Assembly: GCA_905192935.1 (NCBI GenBank)
Contig: CAJJMX010000005.1
Location: forward strand, 1-21,864
Direction: 5' to 3'
Source of the DNA: an uncultured Mailhella sp.
GTDB lineage: Bacteria; Desulfobacterota; Desulfovibrionia; Desulfovibrionales; Desulfovibrionaceae
Length of the DNA stretch: 21,864 nucleotides
A model generated the notes under the pieces. It saw nothing but the letters and a program-made list of their open reading frames with translations. It was not told where the DNA came from and did not search any database. Positions 7,139-14,838 of this stretch are shown one piece after another (positions within the stretch are counted from its first letter, which is position 1; each line of letters opens with the position of its first letter). Made by a program: the position numbers and the translations under genes.

Positions 7139-8809
7139 TCAGATAAGCCTGTCGCGCCATTCGGTTCTGACGTTTTCACCGTCCTTCCAGACGCGCAGGA
7201 ATTTGTCGCGCAGAAGCGGATTGGTGAAGGTATAGTCGGAACGGATGTGGCGGCCGCGGCTTTCCTTGCGTTCCCTGGCGGAAATCATGAGGGCCTCGCC
7301 GAGATCGAGCAGATTCACCACTTCGGCGGCGCGCATGAGTTCGTGGGCGTCGGAGGCGAAGATCTGCGTTTCGATCTTTCTGCGCAGGTCGCCGAGATAC
7401 TTGATGCCCGCCGTCAGCATGGTGTCGGAACGCACCCGGTGCGGGCCGCAGTCGGCGTATTCGGTCATGATCTGCTGAAGGGCGAAGTTCGCTTCCTGCC
7501 ACGAGGCGCCTACCTTGCGCTCGTAGATGGCGCTGTAGAAGGCCATGCGTTCCCCGGCGTTGTCCGGCGTGCCTTCGGCAAGGGAGAGGCTCCGGTAGTC
7601 CGCGGCATGATGGCCGGCAATCCAGCCGTACACGGCCGCGGCGCCGATGTCGCCGCTGATGTTGCCCATCATGTCGCCCGCGGCAAAGAGCCCGCGCACG
7701 TTGCTTTCGCCGTTGATGTCTATCTCTATGCCGTTGGTGACGAGGTTGGCTTCATACTGGCCGAATTCCACGGCGTGCTTTCCCGGATCTATGCCTTCCT
7801 TGTCCATGTAGTCCAGAAGGGCGGTGAGTCCTTCGCACTTCATGGCCCAGCGCATGTGCTCGAGGTCTTCCTTGCTTGCGCCGGAGCAGTCCATGTAGGC
7901 GGGACCGCGGCCGCTCAGTTTGAGATCGGTGAAGGCCGACGACCATACGTCGCTCGTCATGTCGCCCGTTTCCACATCGGGCTTCGTGATGAACGGCCCC
8001 ACGGGACGGCCGTCGGGATAGCGGTACACGCCTATCCATGTGGCCTTGCCGCAGCGGGCGAGAAAACGCGGTCCGGCGTGACGATAGGTCTTTTCCATGT
8101 TCACGAGATAGGTGCCGATGCGCCAGGCCTGAGCTATGGAGTCGCCGGTGCCGGAGGGGCACATGTTGGTGTTGAACATCTGACTCGGCGTGGGATCGGT
8201 GGTGAAAAGACGGCTCACGTAGCCCGTGGCGGCCACCACGGCCTTGGACTTCACCATGATGAAGGAGGGATCGTCGCCGGACACGTCGAGGGCCAGCACG
8301 CCGGTCACGCCGTCGGCGTTGCGGAACATTTCCAGCACGGGCGCATGATTGAGAATCTTCACGCCGCGCTTCTTCGCCTGTTCGGTGAGCACCTTTTTCT
8401 GATTGTGGCCGTCGTACTTGAGGAAGATGCGCGGACGGCCGGGATAGGCGTGTCCTTCGAAGTGGTAGTCGCCCGTGGGCTTCATGTTGATGCCCCAGTC
8501 GTTCCACATGTTCACGATCTTGGGGCTGGTCTCAAGAAAGCGCATGACGAGCGGCGTGTCGTTGCTGGTGGCGTTCTGACTGTCCATGAACTCGTTGTAT
8601 ACCACGCTGATGTCCCCGTGCTTTTCGGGTATCCAGCACAGGAAATGATCGTTGCCCGTGGCGCCTGCGCCGCTGCGCTTCGTGTTGGCCTTGTCCAGAA
8701 GAACGACGCTTGCGCCCTTGTCCGCCGCCGCTATGGCGGCCATGAGTCCGGCTATGCCTCCGCCGATGACGGCGACGTCTGCTTCATGCTGCTGTTTGAG
8801 GGGAATCAT
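7139..8809 (-). CDS. FAD-dependent oxidoreductase, AprA/FrdA-like flavoprotein 1
   Basis: This 556-residue protein begins with a dinucleotide-binding fold: GGGIAG at 16-21, an acidic end of the second strand near Asp39, then KRSGAGATGNDHF at 44-56. A second FAD contact, GLFAAGD, lies at 373-379. The C-terminal helical part has RERKESRGRHIRSDY at 512-526, the family signature resembling the SRGxHxRxDYP segment of SdhA/FrdA. It lacks the GANRLGG substrate segment of fumarate reductase and succinate dehydrogenase and has GDMMGNISGDIGAAA instead, so it is not a true fumarate reductase. There is no signal peptide, heme motif or FMN domain, so it is cytoplasmic and must receive electrons from a partner. 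The partner is almost certainly the ferredoxin encoded 70 bases upstream. The start ATG at 8809 has GGAGG seven bases upstream. The substrate is unknown. Confidence 0.92.
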   Translation of the reverse strand: MIPLKQQHEADVAVIGGGIAGLMAAIAAADKGASVVLLDKANTKRSGAGATGNDHFLCWIPEKHGDISVVYNEFMDSQNATSNDTPLVMRFLETSPKIVNMWNDWGINMKPTGDYHFEGHAYPGRPRIFLKYDGHNQKKVLTEQAKKRGVKILNHAPVLEMFRNADGVTGVLALDVSGDDPSFIMVKSKAVVAATGYVSRLFTTDPTPSQMFNTNMCPSGTGDSIAQAWRIGTYLVNMEKTYRHAGPRFLARCGKATWIGVYRYPDGRPVGPFITKPDVETGDMTSDVWSSAFTDLKLSGRGPAYMDCSGASKEDLEHMRWAMKCEGLTALLDYMDKEGIDPGKHAVEFGQYEANLVTNGIEIDINGESNVRGLFAAGDMMGNISGDIGAAAVYGWIAGHHAADYRSLSLAEGTPDNAGERMAFYSAIYERKVGASWQEANFALQQIMTEYADCGPHRVRSDTMLTAGIKYLGDLRRKIETQIFASDAHELMRAAEVVNLLDLGEALMISARERKESRGRHIRSDYTFTNPLLRDKFLRVWKDGENVRTEWRDRLI

Positions 8810-8879
8810 GGATGACCTCCGGGAAATATTGAGTGAAGAGAATCCCTTTCCGGGACGAAACTGTCGACGCGGACCGTGT

Positions 8880-9134
8880 TCAGCGAACAGGCAGGTCCCT
8901 GGGCTTCAGCGTGTCGGAGTCCACATAGAGCAGCATGTGGGTGAGAGGCAGACGCAGTTCTATGGCGTGGGCCCGGCAGTCCAGCACGCAGGCGTTGCAG
9001 TGCCAGCATTCATAGGGACGCTTCACTTCGGGAATCCTGTCCTTTTCCCTGTTGTGACTGAATACCTGCAGGGGGCACACATCGGCGCATACGCCGCAGC
9101 CGAGGCATTTTTCTCTGTCGATGACCGGGGGCAT
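8880..9134 (-). CDS. AprB-like dicluster [4Fe-4S] ferredoxin (cassette 1)
   Basis: This 84-residue ferredoxin has two cluster-binding sets: Cys10/13/16/20 in CLGCGVCADVCP and Cys43/46/49/53 in CWHCNACVLDC. The second set is followed by AIELRLPL, a pattern like the AprB subunit of adenylylsulfate reductase. The start is the ATG at 9134, with AAGGAG six bases upstream; a longer frame to 9239 would run through the presumed promoter. It is the first gene of the unit and very likely the electron carrier or small subunit for flavoprotein 1. Its sequence closely parallels the C-terminal domain of the GltD-like protein at 14839-16530. The last Cys of the second cluster is followed by Arg, not the usual Pro. 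Confidence 0.92.
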   Translation of the reverse strand: MPPVIDREKCLGCGVCADVCPLQVFSHNREKDRIPEVKRPYECWHCNACVLDCRAHAIELRLPLTHMLLYVDSDTLKPRDLPVR

Positions 9135-9543
9135 ATTTTTCTCCTTCGCGAAAAGTGATTGGTACGTGACGGGCATGTCGCTCAGTGATGCGTACACTTT
9201 TTCACAAGGCAGAAAGGGAAAATATCGCACGTGCGACATTTTGCCGAAATTCAGGAAGAAAAAATAATTTCCGGCGAAAACGATGAAGATCTTCTGAGAG
9301 GCGGAGGGGACGGGCCGTCAGAGGGCCGGGGAAGGGAGAGAATGTCGGAGAAGGCGGAGGAAAGCGGACGAAGATGCCTGCATCGGGGAGGTGCAGCCGG
9401 GGAAAGCGGAATGGTTCCCAAGGAGGAAGACGGCCTCATCCGCAGGGCAGGCGGCATCATGATGCGGCAGGGGCATGCCTGTACGGCCGGGGACGAGGAG
9501 GAGCGGGCAGAGGCGGCACGGGGAGAATCGCGGGAAGAGAGTC
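9135..9543. other. Intergenic stretch between the Crp-type gene and cassette 1
   Basis: There is no convincing gene in these ~400 bases. The part next to the ferredoxin (9140-9280) is AT-richer and carries the candidate promoter and palindrome listed separately. The rest is strongly purine-rich on the plus strand: a hand count over 9301-9540 gives about 114 G against 49 C. Open frames on either strand there read as low-complexity Arg/Gly or Pro/Ser and look non-coding. Confidence 0.6.
9219..9247 (-). promoter_or_regulatory. Candidate promoter of cassette 1 with a palindromic operator in its spacer
   Basis: On the minus strand a -35-like TCGGCA (9247-9242) and a -10-like TATTTT (9224-9219) are 17 bases apart. 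Most of a 20-base near-palindrome (9221-9240, core TCGCACGTGCGA at 9225-9236, one mismatch in the flanks) fills the spacer. A protein bound there would overlap RNA polymerase. The promoter hexamers are modest matches (4/6 each); the palindrome itself is certain. Confidence 0.5.
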
Positions 9544-10266
9544 TCACATGCCCGCAAGGGAGCGCAGGCGGTCGGGGTCGAGGATGCAGACTCTGTTGCG
9601 CCTGAAACATTCGATGACGCCCGTTTTTTTCAGGTGCTGTATGGCCCGGCCGAGTGTGGCCCGATGCACGCCGAGCATGGCTGCGCAGCGGTCCTGGGTG
9701 ATGCCGAGGGGAAACTCCGTGCGGTCGTGCTTTGCGGCGAGCGACAGAAGATAGCGGCTGAAGCGGATGACGAAGTCGTCCATGAGCATGTCGGAAAGAA
9801 ACGTGCTGTGTATGAGCGCCACGGTGCCCATCTGGCGCAGGGCATAGGCGGCAAGTGCGGGGCAGGCCGTGACGGATTCTTCATTCTTCAGGATCGTGCC
9901 GGGCACGCGCCATATGACGCTGTCCTTCACGCACTGGTACAGTCCGGAGGCATCCTTTTGCGTGAGGGCGCAGGCCAGATTGAAGATGCCCCCGGGCTCG
10001 AAGGTCATGAGGGCGCGCTGCCTGCCTTCCAGGGTGTCGAAGAGAATGCGGACCCTGCCTTTTTCCAGACAGTACATGTCGAGCAGATGTTTTCCCGAAA
10101 TATCGATGAAGGTGCCGGCCGTGAAGACGAGACGCGTTCCCTCCCGTCGTATTTCCTGCCAGACGGGGGAATCGGCGCGGGTTTCGCCCTGGACCACGGG
10201 AACGGCGAAGGGCATGAAGATGGGAAGGGGCGTCGACGGGGAAGAGGGAGGATTGCGGTCTGTCAT
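9544..10266 (-). CDS. Crp/Fnr-family transcriptional regulator
   Basis: A 240-residue protein starting at the ATG at 10266 (GAAGGA upstream); a longer frame to 10347 gives a Pro-rich, unlikely extension. The cyclic-nucleotide-binding-like beta-barrel covers about residues 45-130, the dimer helix about 133-165 and the winged helix-turn-helix about 188-218, with a recognition helix near GVHRATLGRAIQHLKK. It has no N-terminal Cys cluster of the FNR type. The phosphate-binding-cassette position reads GGIFNLACAL rather than the cAMP-contacting form of CRP, so it probably senses something else. It lies upstream of cassette 1 and downstream of cassette 2 on the same strand, separated from both by non-coding DNA, and plausibly regulates one or both. 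Confidence 0.9.
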   Translation of the reverse strand: MTDRNPPSSPSTPLPIFMPFAVPVVQGETRADSPVWQEIRREGTRLVFTAGTFIDISGKHLLDMYCLEKGRVRILFDTLEGRQRALMTFEPGGIFNLACALTQKDASGLYQCVKDSVIWRVPGTILKNEESVTACPALAAYALRQMGTVALIHSTFLSDMLMDDFVIRFSRYLLSLAAKHDRTEFPLGITQDRCAAMLGVHRATLGRAIQHLKKTGVIECFRRNRVCILDPDRLRSLAGM

Positions 10267-10392
10267 GGCGGGTCCTTCAGGGCGGGAATCGCCGGATTCC
10301 GGGAACGGACGGGAATGCCCGGCTGGTTCTGCATCCGGGGCATGCAAGAGCTCTAGCAGGACGAAGCGGCACAGGCAAGCGCACAGTACGGA

Positions 10393-10426
10393 AAGGCCCC
10401 CTTCCGCGGGGGCGGAAGGGGGCCTT
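10393..10426 (-). terminator. Hairpin terminator after cassette 2
   Basis: A perfect 15-bp stem (10393-10407 with 10412-10426) has a GGGG loop. It lies about 60 bases past the permease stop and before the Crp-type gene. The T-tract on the minus strand is short (TTTCC), but the stem is very stable. It separates cassette 2 from the regulator. Confidence 0.75.
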
Positions 10427-10484
10427 GGGGACGCCGGGGACGGGCCCGGCCGTAGTGTTCAGGCTCTTGTGCTGTGTCAGCCGA

Positions 10485-11957
10485 CTAGAAGAGCATCGAA
10501 CCCATGATGACGATGACGGCGCTCATCAGTATCCAGGACAGCAGGATGACGATGGGAGAGGACTTCCAGATGCTCTTGGTGCTGGCCCATTCGTTGCCGT
10601 GCAGCAGTGCGGCGCTGGAGCTTGCGGCAGGAGTGAGGAAGGCCAGATGCACGCCCATGACCACCATGATGACCGCCATTTCAGGACCGACACCCTTGTT
10701 GGTGCAGTAGCTGAAGATGATGGGCATGAGAGCCACGCCCACGGCGCCGTTGTTGATGAACTGGGTGAGGATGGTGGCCAGAAGACCCATGCACAGGGCG
10801 AAGAACAGGGGAGAACCTGCACCGAACAGGGGTTCGAGGATGGACATCAGGAAAGGCGTGATGCCGCTTGCGGGGTTGGCCATGGCGCCGGAGAGGGGCT
10901 GGACCATGGCAAGGATGAAGATGATGCCCCAGGCCACGCCGTCATCGACCATGGCCTTGAAGCGGAGCAGCGGCTTGCCGTTGACCTTGATGAAGCACAT
11001 GAGGCCGACGAGGAACATGCATATGCCGGTGTTGCCGATGCTCTTGAGGAACTTGACCACGGCAAGATCCGCGGGCAGGAAGGCGGGAATGAGCAGCAGG
11101 GCGACCAGGGCGAAGAGAAAGCCGAGCACGGACTTCTGCACGCCGGAGAGGCTGAGGCTCTGATCCTTGTCGAGCTTGCTGGCGTCGAGGTCGGCGAGCT
11201 TGCTCACGTCGGGACGGAAGATGTACTTGCCGATGAGCAGGAAGAGCAGGGAGCACAGGGCGCAGGCGACGATGGCGATGATCATGTACTTGGCGTAGTC
11301 GATGTGCGTGCCGGACATGGTCTCATAGGCGCTCATGACGGTGAGGGCGGCCTGCTTGAAGGGGATGATGGCCATGCCCACCTGGGCGGCGTACACGATG
11401 CCGAACACCATCATGGTCGGATAGCCGTCGCCTTTCTTGTAACCGCACACTTCGCACACGCCGTAGAGGATGCTCCAGCCGATGACCGCCGCGGGAGAGG
11501 CGCTGGTCAGGCCGCCGAGCAGCATGATGGAGGCGAGGAAGGTGTAGGTGAACAGCCAGGGCTTGCCGGCTACGGCCTTGCGGGTGATGAACCACAGGGA
11601 GATGAACTTGGACAGGCCGTAGTAGTTGATGGTGGCGCAGAACACGAAGATGAAGAACATCATGACGACGATGGGGTCGCCGAAGCTCTTGTTGAGCAGC
11701 ATGCCGGGCTTCATGCCGCCGACGAGCATGAGGGCCAGCAGACCGGCGATGCTGGGCCAGATGATGTCGATGAATATCCAGCCGTAGAGCACGCCGAGGA
11801 AGATGCCGATGAGGTTCATTCCCAGCGGGGTGAGGGGTTCAATGGGGGAAAGCTGCCCGAAGCCGAACATGATGACAAGGCAGATGATGGTGTGCACGAA
11901 GTACATGACATTCGGCTTTTTGGGCGTGGCGGTAGCAGTGCTGGTGTTTGCAGCCAT
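10485..11957 (-). CDS. SLC13/DASS-family anion permease of cassette 2
   Basis: A 490-residue inner-membrane carrier with about 12 hydrophobic segments after a short polar N-terminus. Two DASS-like hairpin-tip motifs are visible: GGLTSASPAAVIG at about 148-160 and QFINNGAVGVALMP at about 399-412. A late TPAASSSAALL segment lies near 442-452. These resemble the paired Ser/Thr-Asn-Thr motifs that bind Na+ and carboxylate in this family. It belongs to a different subgroup from the permeases at 2-994 and 5525-6907. The start ATG at 11957 is preceded by AGGAGA, 30 bases after the flavoprotein 2 stop, so the three genes form one unit. Likely cargo is a di- or tricarboxylate or similar organic anion; the exact one is unknown. 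Confidence 0.92.
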   Translation of the reverse strand: MAANTSTATATPKKPNVMYFVHTIICLVIMFGFGQLSPIEPLTPLGMNLIGIFLGVLYGWIFIDIIWPSIAGLLALMLVGGMKPGMLLNKSFGDPIVVMMFFIFVFCATINYYGLSKFISLWFITRKAVAGKPWLFTYTFLASIMLLGGLTSASPAAVIGWSILYGVCEVCGYKKGDGYPTMMVFGIVYAAQVGMAIIPFKQAALTVMSAYETMSGTHIDYAKYMIIAIVACALCSLLFLLIGKYIFRPDVSKLADLDASKLDKDQSLSLSGVQKSVLGFLFALVALLLIPAFLPADLAVVKFLKSIGNTGICMFLVGLMCFIKVNGKPLLRFKAMVDDGVAWGIIFILAMVQPLSGAMANPASGITPFLMSILEPLFGAGSPLFFALCMGLLATILTQFINNGAVGVALMPIIFSYCTNKGVGPEMAVIMVVMGVHLAFLTPAASSSAALLHGNEWASTKSIWKSSPIVILLSWILMSAVIVIMGSMLF

Positions 11958-11987
11958 GATATGTTTCTCCTGATGGGGAACGGAGTA

Positions 11988-13709
11988 TTAATGTTCTTCC
12001 GTGAAGCGGAAATTGTCCTGATAGGACCTGGTGATGGGATGGCGGTAGCGTTCCAGGGGAACGCGCTTCCTGCTGAAGCTCATGCTTCCGTCCTCACCTT
12101 TCTGGATGAGTATCCAGGCAAGGCCGTCTTCGGCGCGGTGGGGGAAGTCTTCACGGAAGTGACCGGCACGGGATTCGCGGCGTTCAAGCGAGGCGCGAAG
12201 ATAAAGTTCGCTCACGAGCGCCATGCCGCGGATTTCGCGCAGCTTGAGCAGGTAGTGCGTGTCGGCGGCGGCCATGTTCGGAATCTCTTCTTCGCGGATG
12301 CGCACGATCTCGTCGAGGGCCCGCGTGAGGGAGGATTCCGTCTTGAGAATGGAGACATCGTAGGGGAACATGGCGGTCTGGATCTTCCTGAGAACGTCGT
12401 GAGGCGCGAGACCTTCGCGACCGAGGGGAGCATAGACGGCTTCGCGCAGCGCGTCGATGTCCTCATCCACGTCGTCGCTTTTCACGGGAGCGGCGGAGGC
12501 GAGGAATTCGGCGGCGCCTTCACCGGCCAGATGACCCGTGACGGACGTGCTCATGAGGGCGAATCCGCCGGCGTACACGCCGGGTTCGGTGCTTCTGGCC
12601 GTACCGGCGGCGAACAGGCCTTCCACATTGGTGGTGCCCTTGATGCCGGCTTCCATGCCGCCGTAGGAAATGGTCATCTGCGGCAGCCATTCGGTATTGT
12701 CGCGGAAGAGGTCCATGCCGAGCTTGCAGAGCTTCTCGTAGTTCATGAGCTGCCAGCCGTTCTGGGGCCGGAGCAGAATGAGATCGTCGGGATTGATGCG
12801 GCTTATGTCGAAGTAGATGGGGCCGCGTCCGGCACGGATCTCCATGGCCATGGCTATGGTGATGAAATGCGGATCGGTATTCACGCCGAGCACGGGAGAA
12901 TACTTCTCCATGAAGGGCTCGCCCTTGGCGTTGACGAAACGCGCTCCCAGGGGAATGAGCTTGGTCTGGCCTTCCCAGCCGAAGTAGCGGGGCATGTTCC
13001 ATACGCGGCTGAACTCGAAGTCCTTGAGTCTCGCGCCGGCGTTCCATACCATTTCCACGCCTTCGCCCGTGGGGGTGTTCTTGCCGTAGGAGGTCTTCCA
13101 GCCGCCCACGCCCGTGGCCGCAATGACCACCTGCGCACGGAAGCGGTAGAAGTCTCCGGTTATGGAATCGAAGCCCACGGCGCCCACGACGCGGCCGTTC
13201 TGCTTGAGAAGGTCGGTCACCACGATGCGGCCGAGACTCGTCACGTTGGCCTTGCGCAGCTGCCTGACGAGATTGCGCACCATGTCTTCACCGCCACGTC
13301 CCACGAGCTTGGCGGGATACAGCTTCACATGGGGCAGGCCGCGCTGGGGAATGCTCTTGAGCGTGCCGTCTTCCTTGCGGAAGAATTCGCAGCCGTAGCG
13401 CTGATAGTCTTCCAGACGCTCATGAGAGCGACGGAGTATTTCCTCGATCTGTTCCTGATCGCAGAGTCCGTCGAAGTAGTAGATGAAATCTTCCACCCAG
13501 GCGTCCAGGTCGTCTCCCGGAAGCACGGCGTCGAAGTCTCCGCCTGCCATGGACATGAGGCCGCCCCATTCCTTGGGTCCCTTGTCCACGATGACCACTT
13601 TTTTTTCCGGCAGAAGCTCGGTGAAGCGCTTTGCCGCCCACAGGCCGGCGGAGCCGCCGCCGATGATGAGAAGGTCGCTTTCCACGATATGGGTGTTTCT
13701 GTCAGGCAT
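11988..13709 (-). CDS. FAD-dependent oxidoreductase, AprA/FrdA-like flavoprotein 2
   Basis: This 573-residue protein starts at the ATG at 13709, with AAGGAGG upstream. The FAD fold has GGGSAG at 17-22 and an acidic Asp42 at the end of the second strand. A second FAD segment, NVEGLFAAGT, lies at 361-370. The C-terminal helical domain carries RRESRAGHFREDFP at 510-523, the family signature in good form. As in flavoprotein 1, the fumarate-reductase GANRLGG segment is absent; ARSTEPGVYAGGFALM stands there. There is no signal peptide, so it is cytoplasmic. Its start overlaps the end of the ferredoxin gene by 8 bases (ATGCCTGA), so the two are translationally coupled and probably form a complex. 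It is only distantly similar to flavoproteins 1 and 3. The substrate is unknown. Confidence 0.92.
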   Translation of the reverse strand: MPDRNTHIVESDLLIIGGGSAGLWAAKRFTELLPEKKVVIVDKGPKEWGGLMSMAGGDFDAVLPGDDLDAWVEDFIYYFDGLCDQEQIEEILRRSHERLEDYQRYGCEFFRKEDGTLKSIPQRGLPHVKLYPAKLVGRGGEDMVRNLVRQLRKANVTSLGRIVVTDLLKQNGRVVGAVGFDSITGDFYRFRAQVVIAATGVGGWKTSYGKNTPTGEGVEMVWNAGARLKDFEFSRVWNMPRYFGWEGQTKLIPLGARFVNAKGEPFMEKYSPVLGVNTDPHFITIAMAMEIRAGRGPIYFDISRINPDDLILLRPQNGWQLMNYEKLCKLGMDLFRDNTEWLPQMTISYGGMEAGIKGTTNVEGLFAAGTARSTEPGVYAGGFALMSTSVTGHLAGEGAAEFLASAAPVKSDDVDEDIDALREAVYAPLGREGLAPHDVLRKIQTAMFPYDVSILKTESSLTRALDEIVRIREEEIPNMAAADTHYLLKLREIRGMALVSELYLRASLERRESRAGHFREDFPHRAEDGLAWILIQKGEDGSMSFSRKRVPLERYRHPITRSYQDNFRFTEEH

Positions 13710-13974
13710 GGTAGACCTCCTTGTCCCTGAGGTCGTTGCCTTCCACGGCGTCGTACCGGGGACCCGGAAAGACCGGGGGCAGCTTTTCCTTGAACGGATG
13801 AACGAAAATGGCTCCGGCGGGGCAAAGCCTTTCGCAAACAAAACAGGTCATGCAGTCGTCGGGATACGCGATGAAAGCCTTTCCCTGCTCGTTGAGTCGA
13901 ATGGTGTCCAGAGGGCACTTCTGCACGCATACGCCGCAGCCGACGCATTTGGCGTCGTCGATATGCTGTATCAT
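13702..13974 (-). CDS. Dicluster [4Fe-4S] ferredoxin (cassette 2)
   Basis: A 90-residue ferredoxin with Cys10/13/16/20 (CVGCGVCVQKCP) and Cys41/44/47/51 (CMTCFVCERLCP), a standard two-cluster arrangement. A short tail then ends in VYHA. I chose the ATG at 13974 (MIQHIDD) because the first cluster then sits at the usual distance and GAGGA lies nine bases upstream; a frame from 14013 adds 13 unlikely residues. Its stop overlaps the flavoprotein 2 start. It is not closely related to the cassette 1 ferredoxin: the CWHC element and the RxPL tail are missing. Its probable role is electron delivery to flavoprotein 2. Confidence 0.92.
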   Translation of the reverse strand: MIQHIDDAKCVGCGVCVQKCPLDTIRLNEQGKAFIAYPDDCMTCFVCERLCPAGAIFVHPFKEKLPPVFPGPRYDAVEGNDLRDKEVYHA

Positions 13975-14776
13975 TTGCCATCGTCCTCGCCAGTCGTCCG
14001 CCCCCCGGCGCACGGCTGGACAAGTTCACGGTGAAAAGGCGCATCCGAAAATCTCCGTCCATTTCCGGATGTAAATTCCTTTGCCTTGCGTGTCCGGTCT
14101 TTTCCGTCCCCTTGGAAAACGCAGCATGCCTGCTCCGGACGCGCAGAAGTCGCAGTAAGTTGACCGAAAAATCACATTTTCAATAAAATAAGTCAAAACG
14201 ATAATTTCATGTTTTTGTTTGATATAATCATACATATAATTCAATATGCCGAAATGTTTTGAAAGACCTCATTTTTTCCTGGATGCGGCTCGGCGCAAAG
14301 GAATTTACGGCGTTCCGCCGGAGGGGGACGGACGGAAAATCGAGGCGTCAGGCGGCCGGTTCCGTGAGACAAGCGGCCTCAATCGACGCTTTCCGGAGGG
14401 AAAATCTCGTGACGAAGGCGGAGGGAGAAGAGGGCAAGTTCGGGTGCGGCCTCTTGAAAGGGCGGATTTCGGGAGAGATGCGGACAGGATTTGTGTTTTA
14501 TGTCTCAAATTCTCTGAGGGGGCGATGCACGGCGGTCCTGGAGCGACGGCGTCATGTGTTCCGGGCAAAGCGTTCACGGGAAGGAGGAAGGCCGGAAAAG
14601 AGATGCCGGAGGCGTTTTCAGGCATGAAAAGACAAGCCTGATTCTCTTTTTTTGTGGAAGGCGGTTTCGGGGCTGAAAAGCTCTTTGAGAGCGCGCAATA
14701 AGGCTCTGCCGACAGGAGAACGGGCCGCGCAGAGGAAGATTTCTCCGGCGCCGGACCGGCGGGGACCTTCAGACGC
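13975..14776. other. ~800-base non-coding stretch upstream of cassette 2
   Basis: I find no supportable gene here. Frames on the plus strand (14246-14641, 14259-14627) and minus strand (14026-14244, 14305-14778) lack ribosome-binding sites and family features. An AT-rich island at about 14160-14245 stands out against the GC-rich surroundings and is the likely promoter region for the ferredoxin gene. It contains TTGATATAATCA (14219-14230). The rest is G-biased on the plus strand: about 92 G against 43 C over 14401-14640 by hand count. Confidence 0.6.
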
Positions 14777-14810
14777 AAAAACGCCCTGTCCCGGGAAGGG
14801 ACAGGGCGTT
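14777..14810 (-). terminator. Intrinsic terminator of cassette 3
   Basis: A perfect 13-bp stem (14780-14792 with 14798-14810) has a GGGAA loop. On the minus strand it is followed by a short T-run (A at 14777-14781 on the plus strand). It lies about 30 bases past the GltD-like gene stop. Confidence 0.88.
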
Positions 14811-14838
14811 CATTTGTGCGTTCAGCTTGCTCTGGTCG

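Noticed and set aside
8819..8854. Possible hairpin hiding the ribosome-binding site of flavoprotein 1
   Set aside because: On checking base by base the arms pair over only five bases, with a mismatch in the GC part.
7139..8880. Calling the cassette 1 flavoprotein/ferredoxin pair adenylylsulfate reductase (aprBA)
   Set aside because: The ferredoxin is only 84 residues, shorter than AprB and without its C-terminal tail; the flavoprotein C-terminal segment is SdhA-like rather than AprA-like, and no sat or qmo genes are near.
14026..14244. Minus-strand 72-codon frame across the AT-rich island
   Set aside because: No ribosome-binding site, and it runs through the presumed promoter of the ferredoxin gene; reads as AT-rich non-coding sequence.
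14246..14641. Overlapping plus-strand open frames of 122-131 codons in the large gap
   Set aside because: No ribosome-binding site, two competing frames over the same DNA, Arg/Gly-rich composition and no recognisable domain.
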